Under the pieces are notes generated by a model, which searched no databases, was not told where the DNA came from, and saw only the letters and a program-made list of their open reading frames with translations. A program made the translations under genes and the position numbers. From Dyella sp. M7H15-1 (GTDB lineage Bacteria; Pseudomonadota; Gammaproteobacteria; Xanthomonadales; Rhodanobacteraceae), in assembly GCF_004114615.1 (NCBI RefSeq), contig NZ_CP035300.1, positions 3,162,001-3,226,000 of the forward strand: a stretch of DNA of 64,000 bases, in the 5' to 3' direction. Each line of letters opens with the position of its first letter. Position 1 is the stretch's first letter. This document shows positions 15,617-25,445 of this stretch, in pieces.

Positions 15617-18207
15617 ACAGCGCTACGCCCCAGGCCAGTATCTTGCTGGTTGCATCGCAGCGCGAGCTGCGGCGCGAAGTGTTCGATGTGCTGGGTCGCG
15701 AAGGCCACCCAATCATCTATTCGGCGCGGGACACCACCCATGCCGCCATTTTGCTGGAAGGGCGCGAGCCGCTGGCGTTGATGGTGGTGGCTTTCGACGG
15801 TGATGGACGTTCTAGCCTGACCCTATGCGAACAGTTGCGCCTGCTTCCGCCGTGTACTGATGCCCCCATCATTGCGGTGCTAGCGGACGATGCGGCCATT
15901 AAGCCTACCCAGCTTCCTACGATGGTCAATGCCTGGCTATACGCGTCCCAGGTGGGTACGGAACTGATTCCTCGATGGCAGCAACTGCACAGCGGCAAAC
16001 CCCAGTCCGTGGTGGTGGAAAAGCCGGCCAGTGTTTCGATGGTTGTATCGGGCCTGTCGCCGTCCAGCAGGGACTACCGATTTGTATTTGAAGATGGCGA
16101 TGGCGACTGGCTGATTCTGGATCCGGTAGCCGCGCGCGTGGTGGAAGCCAGTCCGGCCTACATGCGGCACAGCGGCCTCGCCAATAGCGTGCTAACCGGG
16201 TTGTCATTGCGCGAAGTGCTGTCGTTCGAGAACGTCGCGATGGAAAAAGCGTTCAGTGACGCGGATCGTCGCTGGCTACCCTGTCAACGCAAATCGATCC
16301 GCGGACATGACACGGGCGAAGCAAGTGTGCGTCGGGTGCGTCACAGTGGCTGCGAATGGATTGCCTTGCAGTTTCGCAGTGATCATGCGGGTGTGCGCCC
16401 GGCCGTTGCATTGACGCTGCTGGCACGTCTATTCAGCGGCGGGTACGACGATGCCGGCGTGACGAACGCCGCGCAATTGCTGCTCGATGAAATGGGCATG
16501 GATTACCTGGCAGTCTGGTCGGCGCGCCCGGAAGAGAGCAGTGTTCCTGTGCAGGTCGTGCAGCGTTTGCGCGGCGATGATCAGGCCCTGCCGGGGCCAC
16601 AGTTGCAGAGTTCGCTGCGATGGGTGCTGGGCGGCCGCACCTTGATGCATCCTCACGATGCAAGGCGGCTTGCTGATGTCGATCCCTTGATTGGCCAATT
16701 GGGTCTGCGTGGATTCGTGGGTTTGCCTCTGCTCGACGAACGGCATAGCGTGCTCGGGGCCTTGCTGGCTGGCAGTCGCAATCCGTTTGGAGAACCCGAA
16801 ATCGTGGAGCCAGTGCTGCATTGTGCGGCGGCTCACTTTGCGCACATGCTGGAGCTGCGCCGCACTCGCGAGCAGGGGCGTGCGGAAGGCCTGCTGGATG
16901 CGCTGACTGGTCTGCCCAATCGTTTGTTGTTCAACGATCGCCTCGATACGATTATTCGCGAGGCGCATCGTACCGGGGAAACCTTCGCGGTGCTGTTTGT
17001 TGACCTGGACCGATTCAAGTTCATCAACGATACGCTGGGCCACGCAGTAGGCGATCAAGTGCTGGTGGCGGTCACCCAGCGACTGCGCAGTAGTGTGCGT
17101 GCGTCCGATACCGTAGCGCGTTACGCGGGTGACGAGTTCATCATCGTGCTGCGGCACATCGTGAAGACGGATGACGTGCTGCGCGTGGCTGAAAAAATCG
17201 TACAGCTCATGGGTGTGTCGTTGCATCTGGATGATGGTCCGGAGTTGCAGGTCACGGCATCCATCGGTATCAGCTTCTTCCCGGAAGATGCGCCCGATGC
17301 GGAAACCTTGCTCAAGCATGCCGACGAGGCGATGTATGCGGCCAAGAGCATGGGGCGCAACAACTACCGCGTCTACGACGTCAGTCCGGCGCAAGAGCAG
17401 CAGAACGCTACTTTGAAGGCTCGGCTTCGTCATGCCGAAGGCAATGGCGAATTGCGCGTGTTCTATCAGCCGCAGATCAACGCGGGGACGGAAGATATCG
17501 TCGGCATGGAGGCCTTGCTGCGTTGGGAGCATCCTGAGCTTGGCAACATTGGTCCCGGCTTCTTTATTCCGCTGGCGGAAGAAACGGGCCTGATTGTTTC
17601 CATCGGCGAGTGGGTGTTGCGCATGGCTTGCAAGCAGTCGAAAGCCTGGGAAGATCGTTTCGGTCTGGGATTGCGGCTCGGCGTAAATCTCTCTGCCGTG
17701 CAGCTCATGCAACCCGATCTTTCCGAAGTGGTTGCGAACGTGCTGGAAGAGACGGGGCTCGATCCAGGCTTGCTGGAGCTGGAAGTCACCGAAAGTATCA
17801 GCATCAAGGCCGCCCCGAATCTGATGGAGAACATGCAGAAGCTCCATCGACTGGGCTGCCACATTGCCATTGATGATTTCGGCACCGGCGCCGCTTCGCT
17901 GGATTACCTGCGCAAGCTGCCGGCAGACCGGATCAAGATCGACCAGAGCTTCGTGCGCAATATCGGCGTTGATCCGGATGACGAAGCCATAGTGCGCGCT
18001 ACCATCGATATGGCGCATCGGCTGAAGCGCGGCGTGGTAGCCGAGGGTGTGGAGATCGAGCAGCACCTTCAATTCCTGCGTACCAACCAGTGCGACGAGC
18101 TGCAGGGTTATCTGTTCTGCCGGCCGTTACCGCATGGTAGCTTCGAGCGCCTCTTGTCCGAGCGTGAGCGCCTGCTGTCCGGCATCCCGGAAAAACTGCC
18201 GGCTTGA
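15613..18207 (+). CDS. c-di-GMP signalling protein: degenerate receiver - sensor - GAF - GGDEF - EAL
   Basis: 864 residues from GTG 15613. Residues about 8-125 have a receiver-like fold (ILLVASQREL...; LMVVAFDGDG) that lacks the acidic pair and a clear phospho-Asp. About 150-270 looks PAS-like, and about 290-430 GAF-like. The GGDEF domain (about 435-595) has RYAGDEF and an intact inhibitory I-site RASD five residues before it. The EAL domain (about 605-855) keeps EALLRW, GVNLS, ELEVTES, IDDFGTG, KIDQSF, EGVE and QGYLF. Both synthesis and hydrolysis of cyclic di-GMP are therefore plausible; which dominates cannot be told. No membrane helices are visible. Confidence 0.88.
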   Translation: MNSATPQASILLVASQRELRREVFDVLGREGHPIIYSARDTTHAAILLEGREPLALMVVAFDGDGRSSLTLCEQLRLLPPCTDAPIIAVLADDAAIKPTQLPTMVNAWLYASQVGTELIPRWQQLHSGKPQSVVVEKPASVSMVVSGLSPSSRDYRFVFEDGDGDWLILDPVAARVVEASPAYMRHSGLANSVLTGLSLREVLSFENVAMEKAFSDADRRWLPCQRKSIRGHDTGEASVRRVRHSGCEWIALQFRSDHAGVRPAVALTLLARLFSGGYDDAGVTNAAQLLLDEMGMDYLAVWSARPEESSVPVQVVQRLRGDDQALPGPQLQSSLRWVLGGRTLMHPHDARRLADVDPLIGQLGLRGFVGLPLLDERHSVLGALLAGSRNPFGEPEIVEPVLHCAAAHFAHMLELRRTREQGRAEGLLDALTGLPNRLLFNDRLDTIIREAHRTGETFAVLFVDLDRFKFINDTLGHAVGDQVLVAVTQRLRSSVRASDTVARYAGDEFIIVLRHIVKTDDVLRVAEKIVQLMGVSLHLDDGPELQVTASIGISFFPEDAPDAETLLKHADEAMYAAKSMGRNNYRVYDVSPAQEQQNATLKARLRHAEGNGELRVFYQPQINAGTEDIVGMEALLRWEHPELGNIGPGFFIPLAEETGLIVSIGEWVLRMACKQSKAWEDRFGLGLRLGVNLSAVQLMQPDLSEVVANVLEETGLDPGLLELEVTESISIKAAPNLMENMQKLHRLGCHIAIDDFGTGAASLDYLRKLPADRIKIDQSFVRNIGVDPDDEAIVRATIDMAHRLKRGVVAEGVEIEQHLQFLRTNQCDELQGYLFCRPLPHGSFERLLSERERLLSGIPEKLPA

Positions 18208-18261
18208 GCTCGGCGGGGGCGTCCTTATCTTAGAATCCCAATAGGCCGTGACATTCGTGCT

Positions 18262-18288
18262 GAACTTGCTGGCACGGAGTGGGTCAGA
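18262..18288 (+). promoter_or_regulatory. candidate sigma-E (RpoE/AlgU) promoter of rpoE
   Basis: GAACTT at 18262-18267 is separated by 16 bases from TCAGA at 18284-18288. This fits the sigma-E/AlgU pattern GAACTT-N16-TCnnA. It lies 63 bp upstream of the rpoE start, as expected for autoregulation. Confidence 0.6.
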
Positions 18289-18350
18289 TCAGCTCACCTA
18301 TCCGATGGACGGCATCCCGGTATGGTCCAGAGACGAAGGAGACGGCCCGG

Positions 18351-18947
18351 ATGGGCGAAAACGAACTCGATAGTGCGCTGGTTGAGCGTGTTCAAAATGG
18401 GGACAGGCGTGCTTTCGATCTGCTGGTGCGCAAGTATCAGCACAAGGTCATCGGCCTTATTTCCCGTTACGTGCACAATTACGCCGAGTGCGAAGACGTG
18501 GCCCAGGAGGCTTTCGTGCGGGCTTGGCGGGCAATCGGCTCGTTCCGGGGCGAGAGCGCTTTCTATACTTGGATGTACAAGATTGCCGTCAACACGGCCA
18601 AGAATCACTTGGTGGCCATGGGGCGGCGCCCGCCCATGGACGATATTGCGATCGAGGACGCGGTTTTCGTGCCTGGTGCCGATCGCATGCAAGAGGGAGC
18701 CACTCCCGAGCGCGAATTGATGCGTCATGAAATTGAACAAACAGTGTTTGCCACTGTCCAAGCTTTGCCCGAGGAGCTGCGGACAGCCATTACCCTGCGT
18801 GAAGTGGAAGGCCTCAGCTACGAAGAGATTGCCGAGGCCATGGGCTGCCCGATTGGTACGGTGCGTTCGCGCATCTTCCGGGCACGAGAGGCGATCGACG
18901 AAAAGTTGCGGCCATTGCTCTCAGACCGCAAGGATCGGATGTCATGA
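18351..18947 (+). CDS. rpoE: RNA polymerase sigma factor RpoE (extracytoplasmic stress)
   Basis: 198 residues. Region 2 (VRKYQHKVIGLISRYV; EDVAQEAFVRAWRAIGSFRGE) recognises -10. Region 4 (LPEELRTAITLREVEGLSYEEIAEAMGCPIGTVRSRIFRARE) is the helix-turn-helix for -35. The length and motifs are those of the RpoE/AlgU group of ECF factors controlling envelope stress. ATG 18351 follows GAAGGAG; the frame is open further upstream but without a good site. The stop overlaps the next gene (ATGA), which encodes its anti-sigma factor. A candidate self-recognised promoter is present. Confidence 0.95.
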   Translation: MGENELDSALVERVQNGDRRAFDLLVRKYQHKVIGLISRYVHNYAECEDVAQEAFVRAWRAIGSFRGESAFYTWMYKIAVNTAKNHLVAMGRRPPMDDIAIEDAVFVPGADRMQEGATPERELMRHEIEQTVFATVQALPEELRTAITLREVEGLSYEEIAEAMGCPIGTVRSRIFRAREAIDEKLRPLLSDRKDRMS

Positions 18948-19627
18948 GTGAAGCGAACATGGAAAACCTTTCTGCGGCGATGGACGGGGAACTGTCCAAC
19001 GATGAGCTGCGCTTCTTGCTGCGCCGGCTTGATTGCGATGTTTCGTTGGTGGATGCCTGGGCCCGCTATCACGTTGCCGGCGACGGTTTGCGTCGCGAGG
19101 TATCAGTCATGGCCGGCGCCGGTTTTGCAGCGCGCGTCATGGAGGTCATCGAAGGTGAGCAGGTCACTGTCGAAACGACGCCCAAGCGCCGTGACTGGCT
19201 ACGCTTGTCCGTAGGTGGCGCCATCGCTGCCAGCGTGGCTGTCGCCGCCCTCATGATCTCGCAGCCTACAGCTCCCGATTCCGAATATGCCGCTCCGGCC
19301 ACAGCCGGGGTGGCTCCGCAAAGTGCGCACGCAGGTGCGGCCTTGGCATCGGTCAACGCAACCCATGCAAGCAATGATGTACTGGCTGCGGTCCCGCCCT
19401 CGCTGAGCGCTTATTCGGCCTCCGGGCTGAGCCAGCGTGCATCGGTGACCTTGGGTGATCCTTCCGATAATCCATTGTTCCAGCAATACCCAGCCGGCCA
19501 GCGCTATACCACTCATGGCTACCGGACCTTGAACCATCGCGATGGTAGTTACCTGTTGCTGATCGACACACCGCAAGCCAAGGCTGTGGTGCAGAATCCG
19601 GCCTACCAGGTGGGTGCGGGGCGTTAA
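18944..19627 (+). CDS. rseA: anti-sigma-E factor RseA
   Basis: 227 residues. The N-terminal cytoplasmic domain (NLSAAMDGELSNDELRFLLR, WARYHVAGDGLR) is the RseA sigma-binding fold. One membrane segment lies near residues 87-105 (LSVGGAIAASVAVAALMI). A periplasmic Ala/Ser-rich region ends in a short conserved segment (RYTTHGYRTLNHRDGSYLLLI). It sequesters RpoE until regulated proteolysis. It overlaps rpoE by four bases and precedes the periplasmic protease gene, the standard rpoE-rseA-mucD order. Confidence 0.92.
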   Translation: MSEANMENLSAAMDGELSNDELRFLLRRLDCDVSLVDAWARYHVAGDGLRREVSVMAGAGFAARVMEVIEGEQVTVETTPKRRDWLRLSVGGAIAASVAVAALMISQPTAPDSEYAAPATAGVAPQSAHAGAALASVNATHASNDVLAAVPPSLSAYSASGLSQRASVTLGDPSDNPLFQQYPAGQRYTTHGYRTLNHRDGSYLLLIDTPQAKAVVQNPAYQVGAGR

Positions 19628-19751
19628 CTCCCGTATCTTCCCGCGTACTGGCCGAGAGGCCTGGCCATCCCCTTATCTTTAGATTGCGTCCCTTCTCGTT
19701 CCAACCACAAGTCACGGAGCGGGAATGAGGTGCGCCGAACCAGGAGGAACC

Positions 19752-21236
19752 ATGAGTCACCCCCGTCTCGTGAGCAACCGTCTTTTCAGCAGCCTGATGT
19801 GCTGTGCCTTGGTCATGGGGCTTGCCAGCCCGGGCATGGTGTGGGCACAGGCTGCTCCAGCGAGTGCTGGCTTGCCTGATTTCACGGGCATCGTGCAGAA
19901 AAATGCACCAGCCGTGGTGCAAGTCGAGGCGAAGTACACCGCTCGCCGTCCTAAAGGGGCTCGCGGCATGCCGCCGATGCAGGGCATGGATCCAGGGCAG
20001 GCCGAAATCTTCCGGCGTTTCTTCGGCATGCCGATGATGCCTTCGCCTGAAGATCAGGCCCGTACCTCACTGGGTTCGGGTTTTATCATTTCGAGTGACG
20101 GTTACATCATCACGAACAATCATGTTGTTGATGGTGCCGATACCGTCACGGTTCGCTTGCAGGATCGTCGTACCTTGACCGCCAAGGTGATCGGTACGGA
20201 TTCCACCTACGACATCGCCCTGTTGAAGGTGACTGGCAGCGGCAGCCTGCCGGCAGTCATCATTGGCAATTCGCAGTCGCTGAAGCCCGGGCAGTGGGTG
20301 CTTGCGATCGGCTCACCATTCGGATTCGATTACACCGTTACCCAGGGCATCGTCAGTGCGGTGGGGCGTAACCTGGGTAGTCAGGACCAGCCAGCCACGT
20401 CTTTCATCCAGACCGACGTGCCAATCAATCGTGGCAACTCCGGTGGCCCGCTGTTCAACCTGCAGGGACAGGTAGTGGGTGTCAACTCGCAGATTTACTC
20501 CAGTTCCGGCGGCTACCAGGGTGTGGCGTTCTCGATTCCGATTGACCTGGCGATGAATGTGGTCGATCAGCTCAAGACCAAGGGGTATGTCACTCGCGGT
20601 CAGTTGGGCGTAGAGATCAAGCCGGTCGATGATGATGTGGTCAAGGCACTCAAGCTTGATCGTGCGCAGGGCGCCATTGTCGTGACAGTGTCTCCCGGCA
20701 GTGCCGCACAGAAGGCTGGCTTGCAGCCGGGTGACGTCATTCGAGCTTATAACGGCCGGACGATCGATCAGGGCGCGGATCTGCCGCCGCTGGTGTCCAT
20801 GACCAAGCCGGGTACGACGGTGCCGATTCAGATCTTGCGAGATGGCAAGGACAAGACGCTCGACGTCACCATTGGCACCATGCCGCGTGACAAGAACGCC
20901 ATGGCTGACATTGGCACGTCCGCTCCAAGCAAAGGGGCCGATGCGCTCGGTTTGACGGTGCAGGGTGTGGACCCGTCCACCCGCAGCCAGCTTGGCTTGC
21001 AGCCGGGTGAGGGCGTGGCCATCTCGAATGTGGCCGGTCAGGTCGCAGCCCAAGCTGGCCTGCAACCGGGTGACGTGATCCTGATGGTCAACCAGAAGAA
21101 GGTGGGCAGCGTGGATGCGTTCCGTGTCGCTACGGCCGATGTGAAAGCTGGGGATACCGTGCTATTGCTGGTCCGCCGTGGCGATACCAGCAATTTCATT
21201 GCACTGACCGTTCCCGACGACAACAAGGAAGGCTGA
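19752..21236 (+). CDS. mucD: periplasmic serine protease/chaperone, DegP/MucD type
   Basis: 494 residues. A signal peptide ends near VWAQA (about residue 31). The trypsin-like domain has the triad His (TNNHVVDGA), Asp (STYDIALLKV) and Ser (RGNSGGPLF). Two PDZ domains follow (about 280-370 and 400-490; QKAGLQPGDVIRAYNGR, AQAGLQPGDVILMVNQKK). It degrades misfolded envelope proteins and, in Pseudomonas, restrains the AlgU response. The ATG follows AGGAGGAA. It is the third gene of the sigma-E operon. Confidence 0.93.
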   Translation: MSHPRLVSNRLFSSLMCCALVMGLASPGMVWAQAAPASAGLPDFTGIVQKNAPAVVQVEAKYTARRPKGARGMPPMQGMDPGQAEIFRRFFGMPMMPSPEDQARTSLGSGFIISSDGYIITNNHVVDGADTVTVRLQDRRTLTAKVIGTDSTYDIALLKVTGSGSLPAVIIGNSQSLKPGQWVLAIGSPFGFDYTVTQGIVSAVGRNLGSQDQPATSFIQTDVPINRGNSGGPLFNLQGQVVGVNSQIYSSSGGYQGVAFSIPIDLAMNVVDQLKTKGYVTRGQLGVEIKPVDDDVVKALKLDRAQGAIVVTVSPGSAAQKAGLQPGDVIRAYNGRTIDQGADLPPLVSMTKPGTTVPIQILRDGKDKTLDVTIGTMPRDKNAMADIGTSAPSKGADALGLTVQGVDPSTRSQLGLQPGEGVAISNVAGQVAAQAGLQPGDVILMVNQKKVGSVDAFRVATADVKAGDTVLLLVRRGDTSNFIALTVPDDNKEG

Positions 21237-21245
21237 GCTGCCATC

Positions 21246-21276
21246 CCCGGGACCTGTCATTGAGGCGGGTCCCGGG
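21246..21276 (+). terminator. GC-rich hairpin after mucD (possible terminator)
   Basis: CCCGGGACC and GGTCCCGGG form a perfect 9-bp stem around a 13-base loop just after the stop. No strong T run follows, so termination may be weak or Rho-assisted. Confidence 0.4.
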
Positions 21277-21400
21277 TTCCGAGTCGCGGCCAGTTTTAGT
21301 CCGCATTCTTAATCCATGCAATAATGAGCGGCTAATATCATCATCCCGGTGATAGGCTGCCTGCGCGTCCTGCACGGCGGTGAAGCTGACAGCGTACTCC

Positions 21401-23191
21401 ATGGAACTGATCCGCAATTTCTCCATCATCGCCCATATCGATCACGGCAAATCCACACTTGCCGACCGCATCATTCAGATTTGCGGCGGATTGGCCGAGC
21501 GCGAGATGGAGGCCCAGGTGCTGGACAGTAACCCGATCGAGCGCGAACGCGGCATCACCATCAAGGCCCAGTCTGTGTCGTTGCCGTACAAAGCGCGCGA
21601 CGGCAAGACCTATCAGCTCAACTTCATCGATACGCCCGGTCACGTCGACTTCTCCTATGAAGTGAGCCGTTCGTTGGCCGCCTGTGAAGGGGCGTTGTTG
21701 GTCGTGGATGCGGCCCAAGGCGTGGAAGCGCAGTCGGTCGCCAATTGCTACACCGCGGTGGAGCAGGGGCTGGAAGTGGTGCCGGTGCTCAACAAAATCG
21801 ACCTACCCACGGCAGATCCGGAGAAAGTGAAAGGCGAAATCGAGGCTGTCATCGGTATCCACGCTGAAGACGCGGTTGCGGTCAGTGCCAAGACCGGCCA
21901 GAACGTGATCGAAGTGCTTGAAGCCATCGTCGCGCGCATTCCGCCACCGAAACCGCGCGATACCGATCGCCTGCAGGCACTGATTATCGATTCCTGGTTC
22001 GACAATTACCTGGGCGTGGTATCGCTGGTGCGCATCATGCAGGGTGAAATCAAACCCGGCGACAAGCTGCTGGTGATGTCGACCGGCCGCGCGCACGAAG
22101 TCAGCGAAGTGGGCGTATTCACGCCCAAGCGCAAGAAACTCGACAAGCTTTCCGCGGGTGAAGTCGGCTGGATCACCGCCGCCATCAAAGACGTGCATGG
22201 TGCACCCGTCGGTGACACCCTGACCCAGGCGGGCAAGCCTGCGCCGCATCCGTTGCCTGGTTTCCAGACCATGCAGCCGCGCGTGTTCGCTGGCCTGTTC
22301 CCCGTTTCCGCCGACGATTATCCGGCGCTGCGTGAAGCGCTGGACAAGCTGCGCCTCAACGATGCCGCCCTGTTCTTCGAGCCCGAAAGCTCCGAAGCTA
22401 TGGGCTTCGGCTTCCGCTGCGGCTTTCTCGGCATGCTGCATATGGAAATCGTGCAGGAGCGACTGGAGCGCGAATACGATCTCAATCTGATCACCACGGC
22501 ACCGACGGTGGTTTATGAGATCCTCAAGACCGACGGCACCATCGTAGAACTGGATAACCCAGCACGTCTGCCGCCGACACCGCAGATCGAGGAGATCCGC
22601 GAACCCATCATTGTGGCGAATATCCTCACGCCGCCCGATTACATCGGTAACATCATCACGTTGTGCGAAGAAAAGCGCGGCGTGCAGCGTTCCATCCAGT
22701 ACCTAGCCACCCAGGTGCAGATCAGCTACGAATTGCCGCTGGCCGAAGTGGTGCTGGATTTCTTCGACAAGCTCAAATCCGTGTCCCGTGGCTACGCGTC
22801 GATGGATTATCACCTGGAGCGTTTTGACGCAGGCCCATTCGTGCGCGTGGACGTACTGATCAACGGTGATCGCGTGGATGCACTCAGCCTGATCGTGCAT
22901 CGCAGTCATGCCGATCGCCGTGGTCGCGAACTGGTCGAACGTATGAAGGACCTGATCCCGCGCCAGCAGTTCGACGTTGCGATCCAGGCCGCCATCGGCG
23001 CTCAGATCATCGCCCGTTCAACGGTAAAGGCACTGCGCAAGAACGTGCTTGCCAAGTGCTATGGCGGTGACGTCAGTCGCAAGAAAAAGCTTCTGGAGAA
23101 GCAGAAAGAAGGCAAGAAGCGCATGAAGCAGGTTGGCCGGGTTGAGATTCCGCAGGAAGCCTTCCTTGCCGTGCTAAAAGTGGACAAATAG
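21401..23191 (+). CDS. lepA: elongation factor 4 (LepA)
   Basis: 596 residues, the normal LepA length. The GTPase domain shows AHIDHGKST (G1), ERGITIKAQ (G2), DTPGHVDF (G3) and NKIDLP (G4). Domains II, III and V and the LepA-specific C-terminus ([40 protein letters not shown]) follow. It acts on ribosomes and is proposed to aid initiation or back-translocation under stress. I chose ATG 21401, which gives the conserved start [14 protein letters not shown]. It leads into lepB 23 bases downstream. Confidence 0.96.
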   Translation: MELIRNFSIIAHIDHGKSTLADRIIQICGGLAEREMEAQVLDSNPIERERGITIKAQSVSLPYKARDGKTYQLNFIDTPGHVDFSYEVSRSLAACEGALLVVDAAQGVEAQSVANCYTAVEQGLEVVPVLNKIDLPTADPEKVKGEIEAVIGIHAEDAVAVSAKTGQNVIEVLEAIVARIPPPKPRDTDRLQALIIDSWFDNYLGVVSLVRIMQGEIKPGDKLLVMSTGRAHEVSEVGVFTPKRKKLDKLSAGEVGWITAAIKDVHGAPVGDTLTQAGKPAPHPLPGFQTMQPRVFAGLFPVSADDYPALREALDKLRLNDAALFFEPESSEAMGFGFRCGFLGMLHMEIVQERLEREYDLNLITTAPTVVYEILKTDGTIVELDNPARLPPTPQIEEIREPIIVANILTPPDYIGNIITLCEEKRGVQRSIQYLATQVQISYELPLAEVVLDFFDKLKSVSRGYASMDYHLERFDAGPFVRVDVLINGDRVDALSLIVHRSHADRRGRELVERMKDLIPRQQFDVAIQAAIGAQIIARSTVKALRKNVLAKCYGGDVSRKKKLLEKQKEGKKRMKQVGRVEIPQEAFLAVLKVDK

Positions 23192-23213
23192 CTGAAAGCT
23201 ATGGAGTCATTGC

Positions 23214-24110
23214 ATGGATTTTGATTTTTCGGCCATTTTGCTCGCCCTCACCGTATTGTTCGGTGTGGTTTGGGCTCTTGATCGCCTGCTCTTCTATAAG
23301 AAGCGCAAGGCGCGTTATGACGCTACCGGTGAGGAATACCAGGATCCAGCGCCGGTAGACTGGGCGCGCTCGCTGTTCCCGGTGATTTTTGTGGTGTTGC
23401 TGTTGCGCTCTTTTGTAGCCGAGCCGTTCCGCATTCCGTCGGGCTCGATGATGCCCACGCTGGATGTCGGCGACTTCATCCTCGTCAACAAATTTGCCTT
23501 CGGCCTGCGCCTGCCGGCCTTCAATAACAAGATTGTCAGCGTCGGCGAACCCAAGCGTGGCGACGTGGTGGTGTTCCGCTTCCCGGGCTATCTCTGCCGG
23601 GATGAAAGTGGCAACACCATCCGCAGCGGCGACATGACCTGCGCCGATGCGCATGCGCCGGTCGCCAGCCAGAACTGGATCAAACGCGTTGTCGGTATGC
23701 CGGGCGATACGATCGAAGTCCACGACAGCCAGGTCGTCATCAACGGCAAGCCCGTCGTGGATACGCAGATGGGCCTCTTTAAAGGCAACCCACGCCGGGC
23801 CGAGGACAACTACCTGCTCTACAACGGTGCCACGGTATGGAGCGAACAGCTCGGTACGGTTAATCATCTGATCGCCCGTATGCCTTCGCTGCAGACGCCG
23901 CCCATTCCGAACCCACGCGTGCCGTCGTTAGTGCCGCCGAACTGTTACATCGTCATGGGTGACGATCGTGAGAACAGCGAAGACAGTCGCTGGTGGGGCT
24001 GCATGCCAGAGGAAAATCTAGTTGGCAAGGCCTTCATGATCTGGTTCAGTTGGAAGGGTCTGCACACCGGCGCCGTGGATATCCACCGTATTGGCACCGT
24101 CATCCACTAA
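23214..24110 (+). CDS. lepB: signal peptidase I (LepB)
   Basis: 298 residues. Two N-terminal membrane segments (about 4-22 and 58-76) anchor it in the inner membrane with the catalytic domain outside. Catalytic Ser is in RIPSGSMMPTLDVGDF, Lys in WIKRVVGMPGD, and the box GDDRENSEDSRWWG follows. It cleaves signal peptides from Sec and Tat substrates, including the secreted proteins in this window. It lies between lepA and a DUF4845 gene. Confidence 0.95.
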   Translation: MDFDFSAILLALTVLFGVVWALDRLLFYKKRKARYDATGEEYQDPAPVDWARSLFPVIFVVLLLRSFVAEPFRIPSGSMMPTLDVGDFILVNKFAFGLRLPAFNNKIVSVGEPKRGDVVVFRFPGYLCRDESGNTIRSGDMTCADAHAPVASQNWIKRVVGMPGDTIEVHDSQVVINGKPVVDTQMGLFKGNPRRAEDNYLLYNGATVWSEQLGTVNHLIARMPSLQTPPIPNPRVPSLVPPNCYIVMGDDRENSEDSRWWGCMPEENLVGKAFMIWFSWKGLHTGAVDIHRIGTVIH

Positions 24111-24243
24111 GGTAGCGTGCGTTGCCTTAATGTGGAACCGTGAACATGTCGCTGGCGGTATGCGCGCCGACCGGGCAAAGTATGTGTCACCGTTTCGGGA
24201 AGGGCGCGCCATCGTGGCCGCGTGGCCGCATCGCAAGGGGACT

Positions 24244-24630
24244 ATGAAATCGAAGCAGACAGGCATCACGCTGATCGGATTCCTGGTGGTCTTGGCCGTG
24301 GTCGGCTTTTTTGGCTACATGGCAATGAAGCTGGTGCCGTCCTACACGGAGTACATGGGTGTGGTGAAGGCCATGAATCAGATTTCCAGTGAGGGAGTCG
24401 AAGGCAAGCCCCTGGATGAGGTTCGCCGTGAGCTCATGTTCAAGCTCGGGTTCCAGTACGTTGACGATGCCACCATCCACCCCGGTGACATCACCATTGG
24501 GCAAGGCGCTGGTGGCAATGAGCTGCGCGTCAGTTACGACAAAGATATTCCTTTCATGTATAACATCGATTTCCTGATCCATTTCGAAAAGAGCGTGCCC
24601 ATCCAAGGCAATCTCGCAGTACCCAACTAA
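24244..24630 (+). CDS. DUF4845 small membrane protein
   Basis: 128 residues. One membrane segment near the N-terminus (GITLIGFLVVLAVVGFFGYMAMKLVP) resembles a pilin-like type IV leader helix. A small extracytoplasmic domain follows (YTEYMGVVKAMNQIS to FLIHFEKSV). Proteins of this family sit between lepB and rnc in many gammaproteobacteria, and their function is unknown. The start is ATG 24244, which places the hydrophobic helix at the beginning. The 133 bp upstream hold nothing recognised. Confidence 0.75.
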   Translation: MKSKQTGITLIGFLVVLAVVGFFGYMAMKLVPSYTEYMGVVKAMNQISSEGVEGKPLDEVRRELMFKLGFQYVDDATIHPGDITIGQGAGGNELRVSYDKDIPFMYNIDFLIHFEKSVPIQGNLAVPN

Positions 24631-24652
24631 GCAGCACTTCATCAAGAACGCA

Positions 24653-25309
24653 GTGGAACTGGCTTATCACTTTCGCGATGCCGCGCTTGCCGCGCTTGCC
24701 TTGACACATCGTAGCGCAGGTAAGCCCAATAACGAGCGCATGGAGTTTCTTGGCGACGCCCTACTTGGTGCCATCGTTGCCGAGATGTTGTATGAGACCC
24801 ACCCGGCGGCTAGTGAAGGCGAGATGTCGCGCCTTCGCGCGCAACTGGTCAATGGCCAGGCGTTGGCAGAGGTAGCGCGTGAGCTGGAGCTTGGCGACCG
24901 CCTCAAGCTCGGCTCCGGTGAACTGAAGAGTGGCGGTTTCCGGCGCGATTCAATTCTCGCCGATGCCTTCGAAGCGCTGGTGGCCGCGGTTTATCTCGAC
25001 GGCGGGTTCGACGCCTGCCGCGCAACGGTAAGAACCTTGTTTGCCGACCGCATGATGGCCCTGCCGCGCTCTTCCAAGGACGCCAAGACACGCCTGCAGG
25101 AGTGGTTGCAGGCACAAGGCAGGCCGCTGCCGCACTACGAGCTGGTGGGGACCGAGGGCGAGGATCACGCCCGTATCTTCGAAGTGAACTGTGTGGTGAT
25201 CGAACCGGCCGCTATGACGGCAGCGGGGCGCGGCAGCAGCCGGCGCCTTGCCGAACAGGATGCCGCCGAAACGATATTGAGCCGGTTGCTGGAAGCCCAG
25301 GAAGAATAG
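24653..25309 (+). CDS. rnc: ribonuclease III
   Basis: 218 residues. The signature [13 protein letters not shown] (about 26-38) and [15 protein letters not shown] (about 105-119) carry the metal-binding acidic residues. A C-terminal double-stranded RNA-binding domain (about 145-215; [36 protein letters not shown]) completes it. It processes rRNA precursors and other structured RNAs. The start is GTG 24653 with a poor ribosome site, 22 bases after the DUF4845 gene. Confidence 0.95.
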   Translation: MELAYHFRDAALAALALTHRSAGKPNNERMEFLGDALLGAIVAEMLYETHPAASEGEMSRLRAQLVNGQALAEVARELELGDRLKLGSGELKSGGFRRDSILADAFEALVAAVYLDGGFDACRATVRTLFADRMMALPRSSKDAKTRLQEWLQAQGRPLPHYELVGTEGEDHARIFEVNCVVIEPAAMTAAGRGSSRRLAEQDAAETILSRLLEAQEE

Positions 25310-25445
25310 TCATTCCAGTGCCCATTCATCTGGGCCGTTTTTGAGCGTCCGCACCCGTCTCTGTACGGGTATTTGTTACTTATCAGTGGCGTTCGCCCAT
25401 GCGCAGCGCCATGCTTATACCCGTCTACAAAGAGTGCTGTGTGCC

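Noticed and set aside
16429-18072. 547-codon minus-strand frame
   Set aside because: Antisense to the GGDEF/EAL gene, with no start context and a composition typical of shadow frames.
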